Origin: Pontibacter oryzae
Lineage (GTDB): Bacteria; Bacteroidota; Bacteroidia; Cytophagales; Hymenobacteraceae
Length of the DNA: 64,000 nt
Reading direction: 5' to 3'
Assembly (NCBI RefSeq): GCF_003576375.1
Contig: NZ_QWGE01000001.1
Span: forward strand, 248,001 to 312,000
Positions 1 to 8,086 of this stretch are shown here, piece by piece. The stretch's first letter is position 1. Every line of letters starts with the position of its first letter. The notes below the pieces were generated by a model. The model had not been told where the DNA came from, searched no databases, and saw only the letters and a program-made list of their open reading frames with translations. A program made the position numbers and the translations under genes.

Positions 1-15
1 TACCACCGAAAGCTG

Positions 16-930
16 TTAATTCAGGTTGCGGTATTCGGAGGGGCTATAACCGGTTTGCGCTTTGAATAATTTGCTGAAGTGCTGCGGGTATCCGAAGCCC
101 AGTTCGTAGGCTATCTCGCTAACAGAGCGTGTAGAACCAAGCAACAGATTCTTGGCCTGGTCTACCAGATACAATTGAATGTGCTCCTTAGCGCTTTTAC
201 CGGTTTCGGCTTTTAACAAATCGCTTAAGTAATAGCCCGACATATGTAGGGCCTCACCGCATTGCTGCACGGTGGGCAGGCCTTTTTCTGTCAGTTCCGG
301 CGAAGCGAAGTAAGTTTTGAGGTATTGTTCAAAGCGCACCAGGTAATCTTTATTCAGGTTGCTGCGGGTATAGAACTGCCGGTCGTAATACCGTTTGCTG
401 TATTTTAAAATGCTTTCGAGATTGTGCACAATCAGCTCCTGCGAGTGCTTGTCCATGTTCTGCCCAATCTCGGTACTGATGTTTTTCACCAGCTCCAGCA
501 ACATCTTCCTTTCCTTTTCGGCTACGTGCAGCGCCTCGTTTATGTCGTAGTCAAAAAAGGAGTAGTCGGATATGGATCGGCCCAGCGATGAGTGCCTTAA
601 CAGGTCAGGGTGAAAGAGGATCGTCCAGCCACCAGCCCCCGGGGGTGTGGCCAGGTGGTCGCTGTCGAAGGCAAGCACCTGCCCCGGGGCGGTAAACACC
701 AGGGTGCCATCCTGGAAATCGTAAGCATTGCGGCCATAGAAAAACTTTCCTGTTCCGGAGGTTTTAAAACCAATGATATACAGGTTGATCAGGAAGCGGT
801 CACTGGGTGCTTCTACGTTGGTGGGCACGTCTTCGGCATGGATAACGGCTATGAGTGGGTGCTGCGGACCCGCCAGCCCCAACAGGCGGTACATGTCGCT
901 AACGGAAGATATGGTGGTGACTGGCTGCAT
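16..930 (-). CDS. AraC family transcriptional regulator
   Basis: This 304-residue protein has a C-terminal AraC/XylS double helix-turn-helix at about residues 200-304. The second helix region shows the family signature VSEIAYELGFGYPQHFSKLF followed by a GYSPSEYR end. The N-terminal ~190 residues are a probable cupin-like sensing domain (ISDYSFFDYDINEALHV); its ligand cannot be read from sequence. The gene ends at the window edge and its neighbour starts about 1.5 kb away, so the regulated target is unknown. The family assignment is firm and the role is open. Confidence 0.9.
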   Translation of the reverse strand: MQPVTTISSVSDMYRLLGLAGPQHPLIAVIHAEDVPTNVEAPSDRFLINLYIIGFKTSGTGKFFYGRNAYDFQDGTLVFTAPGQVLAFDSDHLATPPGAGGWTILFHPDLLRHSSLGRSISDYSFFDYDINEALHVAEKERKMLLELVKNISTEIGQNMDKHSQELIVHNLESILKYSKRYYDRQFYTRSNLNKDYLVRFEQYLKTYFASPELTEKGLPTVQQCGEALHMSGYYLSDLLKAETGKSAKEHIQLYLVDQAKNLLLGSTRSVSEIAYELGFGYPQHFSKLFKAQTGYSPSEYRNLN

Positions 931-1081
931 AATGGTATCTGTTATACGTGCTAATTTCTTATTACAAAGATCTTACTTCTAACGCTAGTAATTGAATACG
1001 TTTTCCAGAATCCTGTATACATTTTAAGGATTAGCGACTGGCTTACACTTACTTGAGGGGTATATATAACTGCTTAAACCA

Positions 1082-1111
1082 AAACAGCCTGACCTATGGG
1101 ACGGGCTGTTT
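1082..1111 (-). terminator. Hairpin terminator after the cyclase gene
   Basis: The arms AAACAGCC (1082-1089) and GGCTGTTT (1104-1111) are perfect reverse complements separated by 14 nt. The hairpin lies about 170 nt downstream of the cyclase stop and is followed by a T-rich stretch on the minus strand. The rest of the spacer 931-1279 shows nothing recognisable. Confidence 0.5.
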
Positions 1112-1279
1112 CTGTTTATACTATAACCTACACTATGAAACTGGTCTGAGTACTTACTTTCGTACCTGTGCAGAAAAGTTTGCAATTAGAAGCATAGATT
1201 AAGTGGTTTGCACAGGCTCAGCGTATTGGCTGTTTGTTACTGCAAGCGTTAAGGTTGGCATTGCTAAAGTGCACGAGGG

Positions 1280-2431
1280 TTACTTCGCCATCTGCGGCTT
1301 TGAAGCAGGGTTGCTTATGGCATACAGTTCTGTTGCCTTGGTTTTTCCCTTTAAATTAATTTCACCCAGGTACTCAAACTTATACTTCGAATCAGCGCCA
1401 GCCAGCATTGTCATGGCGGGTTTAGAGACCAGGAATGACCTATTGTACTGGTTGCAGAGGCTTTGTATCCGGGCAGCTGTGTTAATGGCATCGCCATGGT
1501 AGGCTATTTCTCTTTTAATTTGCCCTACCTCCACAGCAGTAACAAGGCCAAAATGAAGCCCTGCTTTGAAGGTAGGAACACTTCCATAATGGGAGGTATA
1601 ATACTGGCTCTTTTGGATCAGCTCTTGCTCAAAATCAAAAAACAGGGAGAGGCAAGCTTGCTTTCTTGTTGCTTCATAAACAGGCCAGGTAAGCACCGCC
1701 TCATCGCCTACGTATTGGTATATGGCGGCATTGTTTCTGGCTAAAACCTTGTTCAGGTCCATAAAGCAATCCCTTATCAAAGCGCTGTATTCCAGGTGGC
1801 CCAAGTTTTCGGCGTGCGTAACCGATGACTTAAGATCGAGAAACATGAAGAAGCGCTCCTCTTCCTGTGGCCTCCTATACCTCCCCAGGAGCAGCGGAAT
1901 GAGTATGCCTGGCCCAAACATGTTGTTCATTTGGTTTATAAAGCTGATGACAACCGCCGTAAACGCAATGTAAACCAACAGCGACCAGAAGAAATAATGC
2001 CAGCTAACTTGGCTGTTGCCCAATATAGAGTAGTCCGTGGCTAGAAAAGCACTGATAAAGTCGAGCAGGAAAAACCTGATAAATAACAGCAGGCCCAAAA
2101 CAACAATGGGGTAAATAATAATCCGGAGAAGAATCATCCGCCCGAAAGACAATTTCTGGAAGCCCAGTTTTATCAAAAGCAGGTCTATCGTGCCTAAAAC
2201 TATGCCTAATGTGCCTCCGACTAAAACCGATGTAAGGATGACAGCCTTAAAAGAAAGCGGAAAGGTAACCTCCTGAAACTGCCCCATGTAAGCCGTGTGC
2301 ATGTGGGTAATGAAGGCGTGCAAAAAGATGGCAATTATCCAAAAGTTAACCTGTATGCCCAGAAAACTTAAACGCGGATATCGATAGGCAATTTTACGAG
2401 CCCTTGAGGTATAGTCTATACTTGTGGCCAT
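1280..2431 (-). CDS. Membrane-anchored class III adenylate/guanylate cyclase
   Basis: The protein is 383 residues long. About four hydrophobic membrane segments fill residues 25-182. A class III cyclase homology domain follows at about 190-372. Visible landmarks are FMFLDLKSS (first metal-binding Asp at 199), YVGDEAVLTW (243), the loop YHGDAINTAARI (about 311-322) and GEINLKGKTKATELY at the end, all standard for this family. It would make cAMP (or cGMP) at the inner face of the membrane; substrate choice cannot be decided from sequence. It stands alone. The two nearby Crp/Fnr-type proteins are of the short Bacteroidota type and are not obvious cAMP receptors. Confidence 0.85.
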   Translation of the reverse strand: MATSIDYTSRARKIAYRYPRLSFLGIQVNFWIIAIFLHAFITHMHTAYMGQFQEVTFPLSFKAVILTSVLVGGTLGIVLGTIDLLLIKLGFQKLSFGRMILLRIIIYPIVVLGLLLFIRFFLLDFISAFLATDYSILGNSQVSWHYFFWSLLVYIAFTAVVISFINQMNNMFGPGILIPLLLGRYRRPQEEERFFMFLDLKSSVTHAENLGHLEYSALIRDCFMDLNKVLARNNAAIYQYVGDEAVLTWPVYEATRKQACLSLFFDFEQELIQKSQYYTSHYGSVPTFKAGLHFGLVTAVEVGQIKREIAYHGDAINTAARIQSLCNQYNRSFLVSKPAMTMLAGADSKYKFEYLGEINLKGKTKATELYAISNPASKPQMAK

Positions 2432-2712
2432 TGGGTTACTAAAGTGTAATTAGCTAAGGCAATGCCTTGTCATACTACTTCGCTATGTATAAGTTATACT
2501 CTGGAGTATGACAAGGGTGTTCAGCTGTGAAGTTAATAGTTTTGTACGTTACACTCTCCTTACCCTTCAGAGCATGCTGGCTGATCTGGAAAGCCTCTTT
2601 CGCAATTTATTATGAGGCTTTTGGCTGCATTGAGAACTGACGAAAGCCATATGCCATGCCCTCAATAAGTCCGCATCGTCCGTACCACAGGCAAATGCTA
2701 GGGGAGTAAAGC

Positions 2713-2742
2713 AAAAGGGACAGATCGTAACCTGCCCCTTTT
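2713..2742 (-). terminator. Hairpin downstream of the SDR gene
   Basis: AAAAGGGACAG (2713-2723) pairs with CTGCCCCTTTT (2732-2742) with one mismatch. A T-run flanks both sides, so it could work in both directions. It lies about 50 nt after the SDR stop. The remainder of the 2432-2791 spacer shows no gene. Confidence 0.5.
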
Positions 2743-2791
2743 TTAGTTATTTATACCTGCAACAGCTTTATCTCCAGTTATACATACCAGA

Positions 2792-3511
2792 TTAAGGATT
2801 GGTAGACCATAAAGAGGCACTTTTTAGCATGGCTCTTTTAGGCAGCTTTAAACCGACAACAATCAATTCGGCAAAATCTTCTGGCTGCAACACGCTGTCT
2901 TCTGAATCGCGGGAAGCAATGCCCAGCTCTACTGACATATCAGAGGCAATGGTGCTCGGTGTTAACGTGGTAACCCTGATGTTCTGCTTACGCACCTCTT
3001 TCATCAACGACTCTGACATACCGATTACGGCAAACTTAGAGGCAGAATAAGCTGAGGTTGATGCGTTTCCGGTTAAACCAGCCGTGGAGGCTACATTGAT
3101 AATGTCACCTGATTTTTGGGTTAACAGGTGCGGCAAAACCTCTTTCGTCACATAGTACATACCCAGGAGGTTGGTCTGAATGATTTGGGTCCACTGGCTA
3201 ACCGGCATCTCCTCTAAAGTCCCGAATGCTGCAATGCCCGCGTTATTCACCAATATATCCACCGACCCGAATGTGTCGATAATCGTTTTGATGCCGGCCT
3301 TTACTTCTTCATAATTGCCCACATCAAACACAGCGTAAATTGCTTTTACCCCATAAGCGCTTAGTTCGGCTACGGTTGCCTGCAACACCGCTTCATTTCT
3401 GCCTGTTATGGCAACGTCAATTCCCTCTTTCGCAAATGCTATGGCGGTAGCCTTGCCTAATCCTCTGCTTCCGCCCGTTATGATCGCTTTTCTGTTTTTC
3501 AAGTTTTCCAT
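2792..3511 (-). CDS. Short-chain dehydrogenase/reductase, FabG-like
   Basis: A classical 239-residue SDR. The glycine-rich NAD(P)-binding motif is GGSRGLGKA at about 13-21, the NNAG motif is at about 89-92, and the catalytic Ser (NVASTAG) is followed by YSASK (Tyr/Lys). It resembles 3-oxoacyl-ACP reductase-type enzymes, but the substrate is unknown. It has a separate transcription start, because a strong hairpin (3563-3606) separates it from the upstream Crp/Fnr gene. Confidence 0.85.
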   Translation of the reverse strand: MENLKNRKAIITGGSRGLGKATAIAFAKEGIDVAITGRNEAVLQATVAELSAYGVKAIYAVFDVGNYEEVKAGIKTIIDTFGSVDILVNNAGIAAFGTLEEMPVSQWTQIIQTNLLGMYYVTKEVLPHLLTQKSGDIINVASTAGLTGNASTSAYSASKFAVIGMSESLMKEVRKQNIRVTTLTPSTIASDMSVELGIASRDSEDSVLQPEDFAELIVVGLKLPKRAMLKSASLWSTNP

Positions 3512-3562
3512 TTCTAAAAACTATTTTTACTGTTGTATTAGATGAGGCAAATAACTGCATTT

Positions 3563-3606
3563 TAAAAGCGGGAAGAGTTGAAGAAGTTCAACTCTTCCCG
3601 CTTTTA
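3563..3606 (-). terminator. 20-bp perfect-stem terminator of the Crp/Fnr gene
   Basis: The left arm 3563-3582 and right arm 3587-3606 are perfectly complementary over 20 bp with a GAAG loop. The stem begins with TAAAAGCGGGAAGAG. It lies 3 nt past the stop codon of the gene at 3610-4179 and has A/T runs at both feet. Confidence 0.85.
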
Positions 3607-3609
3607 TGC

Positions 3610-4179
3610 TTAACTATTCTTGATCTTACTCAAAAACTCATGCCGAATACCCAGATAACTCGCGATTTGCTTATCGGTGAGTTTGGTGGCAATATGGGGG
3701 TAGGTTTGCACGAAATGGGAATAACGCTCTTTTGCAGTATAACTATGGCTGTGAATGACACGCCTATGGTAAGACACCAGTGCTTTCTGGAAGATGACGC
3801 GAAAGAGTTTATCTACAGCAGGGAAGGCTTCATATAGTTTTAGTTTGTCCTGCCGGTTAATGACCAGCACCGTACTGTCTACCAACGCTTGCATGTTTAA
3901 ATCTGCAGGGGTTTGGTTCATGAAACTGTCTATATCCATCAGCCACCACTCCTCAGCCGCAAAGTATAGGGTGTTTTCCTTTCCGTTTTCATTTAAGTTG
4001 AAAACCCTGAAGCAACCTTCCACCACAAAGCCTTCAAATTTGCACAGTTCGCCTTGCCGCAGCAGAAACTCATTCTTCCTGACAACCTTAGGGTGAAAGC
4101 AGGCGCAAAATGCTTCGAGTTCGTGATCTGAAAATTTTACGTTCCGCTGAATATAGCGCTTCAATAAGTCGATCTTCAC
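3610..4179 (-). CDS. Crp/Fnr family transcriptional regulator
   Basis: A 189-residue protein of the short Bacteroidota Crp/Fnr type. It has an N-terminal cyclic-nucleotide-binding-like beta roll (VVRKNEFLLRQGELCKFEGF) at about 25-110. The reduced C-terminal helix-turn-helix ends LTDKQIASYLGIRHEFLSKI. The consensus Arg/Ser ligand contacts of true CRP are not evident, so cAMP binding is doubtful. It lies directly upstream of the SDR gene on the same strand and may control it (inference). Confidence 0.85.
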   Translation of the reverse strand: MKIDLLKRYIQRNVKFSDHELEAFCACFHPKVVRKNEFLLRQGELCKFEGFVVEGCFRVFNLNENGKENTLYFAAEEWWLMDIDSFMNQTPADLNMQALVDSTVLVINRQDKLKLYEAFPAVDKLFRVIFQKALVSYHRRVIHSHSYTAKERYSHFVQTYPHIATKLTDKQIASYLGIRHEFLSKIKNS

Positions 4180-4505
4180 TGCGTATGTTATCTGTTCGCT
4201 CTTTTAGTAGTTCTTCCCTCTTTTTACCACTTAGTATGTTGTTTGTTCCCTCATTGGCTTTTCTACACAAGAAACAAATAGCTGCACTTGTTAGCGATTA
4301 TACTTTGAGCCAAGGGTATCGGGTATGAAACGTAAGGCATCTCGGAATTGCGTACTTGCCTACCGAGACAAAGTTTGCTATGAACCTTAAACTTACAGAT
4401 AGTTCTGCCCGTCCTATGTGTTATACCCATCGTTGTGTGCCGTTTTCAGAGTAGTCGTAGTTACTTCAAAAAACAATCAAAGATAATATAAAGAAAGTAT
4501 CCGTT
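4180..4505. other. Intergenic spacer, no gene recognised
   Basis: A 326-bp spacer between the Crp/Fnr start and the pirin stop. It holds no convincing coding sequence. A 60-residue reading frame overlapping the Crp start lacks any family signature. The string CATCGTTGTGTGCCG at about 4429 resembles CACACATCG in the 7382-7713 spacer (in inverted sense). Confidence 0.5.
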
Positions 4506-5369
4506 TTAAGGATAGTGTATTTCCCCATATTTCCCATTAGCATAATCTTCATATGCTAGCGCAACACCTTCTTGGCTATTCATTACAAAAGGACCTTGTG
4601 ATACCATAGGCTCTCCGTATGTTTCTCCGCCAAATAGCAGAATATCCAGCGTCTCGTCAGATAAGTTTTCTATTTCAATTACTCCGGCTTCCTTGTCAAA
4701 GGCAATTAATTCACCTGCTCTAAAACTTTCTTCATTGATTATTGCCGAAGCCGTTGGCAAAACGGCAGCAACTTCTAGTTTTTGCGAAAAATCTATGCTA
4801 AATTTTTTTCCTGAGTTTAGCACAACATGAAATAAAAACTGCTTGGTGTAGGTGGGTATTTTGGATGTCAGTTCTTGATAACTCCCCACAATAACCCGAA
4901 CAACACCTGCCTCTTCCGCAAGTTGTTTTTTGGGAACTTCCTCCGCATGTACAGGCAGGTACTCCGGTTTTTCTGCTTTTATTTTTGAAGGCAGGTTAAT
5001 CCAAAACTGAAAGGCATACATTTCCTTTTGGTCGGAGCCAGCACTAGCCTTTGACCGCTCGTCATGAACAATCCCGTTGCCTGAATTCATCCATTGCACA
5101 CCACCAGAACTTACCAAGGCATGATTCCCTAAACTGTCAAAGTGTTCAATCTGGCCCGTGATGGCGTACGTTAACGTAGCAATGCCCCGATGTGGATGTG
5201 GGCCTGTGCCCCCAGATGCGCTACTATTTATCTTCATGGGCCCCGCCTGATCCAAGAGGATAAATGGCCCAACAGCTTGCGTATAACCGTTAGGCAAAAA
5301 ACGACTGATGGGTGTGCCACCCACCGAACTACTTTGGGCTGTATTTGAAAAGCTAATTTTCTTTTGCAT
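4506..5369 (-). CDS. Pirin family protein (first copy)
   Basis: A 287-residue bicupin. The pirin metal motif is visible as HPHRGIATLTY (first two His) and GIVHDE (third His and Glu), and the C-terminal half ends in the usual SQGPFVMNSQEG segment. Pirins bind iron; some act as quercetinases and others as transcription cofactors, and sequence does not decide here. It is the second gene of a pirin-pirin pair with an 11-bp gap, so the two are surely co-transcribed. Confidence 0.9.
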   Translation of the reverse strand: MQKKISFSNTAQSSSVGGTPISRFLPNGYTQAVGPFILLDQAGPMKINSSASGGTGPHPHRGIATLTYAITGQIEHFDSLGNHALVSSGGVQWMNSGNGIVHDERSKASAGSDQKEMYAFQFWINLPSKIKAEKPEYLPVHAEEVPKKQLAEEAGVVRVIVGSYQELTSKIPTYTKQFLFHVVLNSGKKFSIDFSQKLEVAAVLPTASAIINEESFRAGELIAFDKEAGVIEIENLSDETLDILLFGGETYGEPMVSQGPFVMNSQEGVALAYEDYANGKYGEIHYP

Positions 5370-5380
5370 GATTAGAAGGC

Positions 5381-6400
5381 TTATTTTTCTTCGGTTGTAC
5401 CATCGGCATATTTCGCAAACCGTCCTTTCGCCCGATCAAACACTTGTTCAGTTGCAGACCATGGCCACCCGCCAAATTGAGTTTTCCGGTATTCTGCAAA
5501 TCCTTGGCTTAATTCTTCTTCGGTATTCATTACAAAGGGACCACGGCTCGCTATAGGCTCGTTGATAGGTTTCCCTTGGAGTATGAGGAGATCAGCTTCT
5601 TTATCGCCATTGGTAATATGCAAACGCTGGCCGGGCTTCACTTTTACAAGATGGTTTACCGCAATTTTTTCACCTTCTACATCAATTGAGTTCCCACTGT
5701 AAAAGTATAGCGTATTGCGCACCTGCTCGTTTGCTGGTGCAGGAAGTATCCATTGGGCATTGGCTTCCATTTTTACACTAAAAATGGCTACCCCATGATC
5801 AGGGTTGGCCGCCCAAGAGTCTGGTGTTGGTTGTGGTGCCAGGTTAGATTTATAGCTCCCTGCGTAAACCTCAATAGTTGTTTTCTTCCCTTTGTTATCA
5901 ATTTCATCAATTTTTGGAATGCTCTCTTTCCACAGCATTTTATAATGAGGCTCTACCAGTTTGCTCTTACTGGGCAGGTTTATCCAGATTTGAAAAATCT
6001 CCAGTGTGTTGGGCTTATCCGAGTGAAGAAGCGGAAACATTTCGGAGTGCTGAATTCCTTTTCCTGCTGTCATCCATTGTAGATCACCTGCACCAAACCT
6101 GCCTGCCCCCCCAAGAGAGTCAGTGTGGTCTACAAATCCTTGCTTTCCAATCGTGATTGTCTCAAAACCTCTGTGCGGATGATATGGAAACCCGGGTATG
6201 GTTTTGCCATGATACATGTTATAACCATTCTGCCCGGCAAAGTCATGCCCTATATTTCTGCCTGCTAACTCAGATTGCTCTACCCCCATTTTCTCGTTTC
6301 CTTTTGGGTAGTGATCAAGATGATGCACAGCCAACAAAAAGGGATCCTCAGTTTGCCAAGGTAGTTGCAGCGCTTCGATTGCTAATATTTTGCCTTTCAT
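5381..6400 (-). CDS. Pirin family protein (second copy)
   Basis: A 339-residue pirin-like bicupin. Metal-ligand motifs are HPHRGFETITIG and GIQHSE, and the C-terminal SRGPFVMNTEEE segment parallels the neighbouring copy. It is longer than its neighbour at both ends. Both copies retain the four metal ligands, so neither looks inactive. It sits 36 bp downstream of a DoxX gene in the same direction. Confidence 0.9.
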   Translation of the reverse strand: MKGKILAIEALQLPWQTEDPFLLAVHHLDHYPKGNEKMGVEQSELAGRNIGHDFAGQNGYNMYHGKTIPGFPYHPHRGFETITIGKQGFVDHTDSLGGAGRFGAGDLQWMTAGKGIQHSEMFPLLHSDKPNTLEIFQIWINLPSKSKLVEPHYKMLWKESIPKIDEIDNKGKKTTIEVYAGSYKSNLAPQPTPDSWAANPDHGVAIFSVKMEANAQWILPAPANEQVRNTLYFYSGNSIDVEGEKIAVNHLVKVKPGQRLHITNGDKEADLLILQGKPINEPIASRGPFVMNTEEELSQGFAEYRKTQFGGWPWSATEQVFDRAKGRFAKYADGTTEEK

Positions 6401-6436
6401 ACGTTTCAGTTTAAGATTGCTAGTTCTGAGATCTGC

Positions 6437-6814
6437 TTAGATGATTGGAACGATGTATAGCCTTCCGATTGCTGCGAACAAAGCGAGCAACATCAAAACC
6501 AGGTTTGTTACGGCCTTGCTTTTTTCTTTTCGCCGGTAGTGAATTTGCATAGCTCTGACCATAGTCATGGCAAGTCCTATTGCAGCTAAAGGGGTTAATA
6601 TGGGAAGGACACCAATGGCCATTGGCAGGATGATGCCTATAGCTCCTAACAGCTCCACAAAGCCTATTAACTTAATGCTGACGCCAGTGTATTGGTCTAT
6701 CCAGTCTCCTAATTTTTCACTTAGCTCTTGTTTGGGTTTACTGAGCTTCATTGCTCCGGCCATGAAAAACATAAGCGCTAACAAACCTTGGACTATCCAC
6801 AGTACTACATTCAT
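6437..6814 (-). CDS. DoxX family membrane protein
   Basis: A 125-residue protein with four predicted membrane helices, beginning MNVVLWIVQGLLALMFFMAG and containing GFVELLGAIGIILPM, the usual DoxX core. DoxX proteins are often found with redox or thiol-stress genes, and their molecular role is unclear. It is the first gene of a likely DoxX-pirin-pirin operon. The Crp/Fnr-type gene directly upstream is a plausible regulator (inference). Confidence 0.85.
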   Translation of the reverse strand: MNVVLWIVQGLLALMFFMAGAMKLSKPKQELSEKLGDWIDQYTGVSIKLIGFVELLGAIGIILPMAIGVLPILTPLAAIGLAMTMVRAMQIHYRRKEKSKAVTNLVLMLLALFAAIGRLYIVPII

Positions 6815-6910
6815 TCTTTCTGATCTTAATCGTTTAAAATTTAATTACGATACAAAGATCAGGGAGCAAGAATGGCTATACATTAATGTAGATTAAGAAA
6901 ACGGATTAGA

Positions 6911-7381
6911 CTATTTCCGAGATTTCAGGCGCTGGCTTTTAGCGGCACTCAATGCTTCAGGGGTAATCCCTAGATAGGATGCGATCATGTATTGAGGTAC
7001 TCTTTGTACAATGGTAGGATAGGTTGAAATAAAGTGTTCGTAGCGATCAATTGCGGATGCGCTCATAAGCATAATGACCCTACTTTGCAGCACCCTGATC
7101 CGCTTTATGATTTTCTTTTGGTCGAAATCTAACTCAGTGTTTTTTTCAATTTGGATAACCACTGAATCTTCTAAGGCATCAATATATAAATCACATGGTT
7201 CATCCCCCGAAGCATAGTCGGTAACTATCCAACCCTCAGGCCCGAACATAAAAATGTGCTCTTTCCCAGTTTCATCAATGGTATAGCTTCGGAGTAAACC
7301 AGATTCTACAATATAAGCTTTGCTATATAAGTCACCCTTTATTTGCAGGACTTGCTTCTTCTTTACATTGATTTTATTCAT
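6911..7381 (-). CDS. Crp/Fnr family regulator, short N-terminus
   Basis: A 156-residue Crp/Fnr-type protein. It starts directly at the beta-roll strand INVKKKQVLQIKGD and ends with the helix-turn-helix RVPQYMIASYLGITPEALS. Compared with the 189-residue paralogue at 3610-4179 it lacks about 28 N-terminal residues. An in-frame TAG lies two codons before the ATG, so the frame cannot be extended. Either the gene is naturally short or the original start has been lost. It lies 96 bp upstream of the DoxX-pirin genes on the same strand. Confidence 0.75.
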   Translation of the reverse strand: MNKINVKKKQVLQIKGDLYSKAYIVESGLLRSYTIDETGKEHIFMFGPEGWIVTDYASGDEPCDLYIDALEDSVVIQIEKNTELDFDQKKIIKRIRVLQSRVIMLMSASAIDRYEHFISTYPTIVQRVPQYMIASYLGITPEALSAAKSQRLKSRK

Positions 7382-7713
7382 CTGCTATTTGGCCCAAAGT
7401 TTGATTTTCTGATATAATGGCACACATCGTTTAGCAAAGGTTGCGGACGAGTCGTAGCCGAGGATGGAGCCTGAGCCGGTTTAGCCAATGATTTTCTTCT
7501 TAAGAAGCCGCCCATAGTATACCCGTTGCTGAGTTAAACATTTGTTTAAGGGATTATGTGAATACCATGGCTTTCTTTCCTGAAGAATTATTTGCCAATT
7601 TGCTTAGTCTTCCTGCAACAAAAGTTTTTTAGCTTGGGCTGATAAGATTTCATAGGCTGCACCAAGTTCATGAACAGCTATAAAATTTCCTTAGTGTGGC
7701 CCACGTTGTTAAA
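7382..7713. other. Intergenic spacer with a GC-rich block
   Basis: A 332-bp spacer without a gene. An island at about 7437-7530 is richer in G and C than its surroundings and is bounded by GGCACACATCGTTTAGC and GTATACCCGTTGCTGAG. It could be a remnant of a mobile or cassette-type boundary, but I cannot show that from one copy. Confidence 0.4.
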
Positions 7714-7908
7714 TTACTGACTATCATAGTCTTCTTCACTTAGGTTCAGCGTCAGGCTAATTTCCCCGTGTTCGTTGAACTCAACCAACCTTTTTCCGGA
7801 TAATGCTAATACTGCAAAGCTCACGAGTTCTGAAAGTAATGGCAGTACGCTTGAGAGCATGAGATAGGCAGTTGCTCTAGTTGCTAACTCCGTGTTGAGG
7901 AACAGCAA
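7714..7908 (-). CDS. Small membrane protein, possibly frameshifted
   Basis: This 64-residue frame opens with TTG and encodes a hydrophobic stretch (TAYLMLSSVLPLLSELVSFA) and an acidic tail (NLSEEDYDSQ). The same frame stays open upstream for 27 more codons and adds a second membrane-like segment (TIIWIIIFVLLFL) before a TAA. A different frame has a good ATG at 8006 (MKLSIIDKKNKILLG) that runs into a stop at 7884. Joining the two by a single frameshift near 7960 would give a two-helix protein of about 95 residues. It may therefore be a decayed gene. No family recognised. Confidence 0.4.
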   Translation of the reverse strand: MLFLNTELATRATAYLMLSSVLPLLSELVSFAVLALSGKRLVEFNEHGEISLTLNLSEEDYDSQ

Positions 7909-8018
7909 GACAAAGATGATAATCCATATAATTGTAAAGCTAAAATAGAAGCATCGACTATACCAAGAAGGATCTTATTCTTTTTATCAATTATAGAAAG
8001 CTTCATACTTCGAGTTTT

Positions 8019-8083
8019 GCCAACGGTGCTGGTATAGCAGAGACGTAGCGTCAGCAAGCCTTACTGCTATACTTTGTTACCTG
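8019..8083. repeat. Structured hairpin, attC-like
   Basis: The outer arms GTATAGCAG (8032-8040) and CTGCTATAC (8064-8072) are perfectly complementary. They enclose a small inner GACG/CGTC hairpin (8042-8052) and are flanked by CCAAC on the left and GTTAC on the right. The AAC...GTT framing around imperfect arms is how integron attC sites are built, but the flanking bases do not match the full consensus. No T-run follows, so it is not a standard terminator, although it lies 15 nt after the SRPBCC stop. Confidence 0.35.
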
Positions 8084-8086
8084 CTT

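Noticed and set aside
4088..4270. 60-residue minus-strand frame overlapping the Crp/Fnr start
   Set aside because: It overlaps the real gene in another frame, is rich in Arg/Glu/Ser without a pattern, and has no motif.
1280..7381. cAMP-CRP circuit formed by the cyclase and the two Crp/Fnr proteins
   Set aside because: The two regulators lack evident cyclic-nucleotide contact residues and have different likely targets, so the link is not supported.
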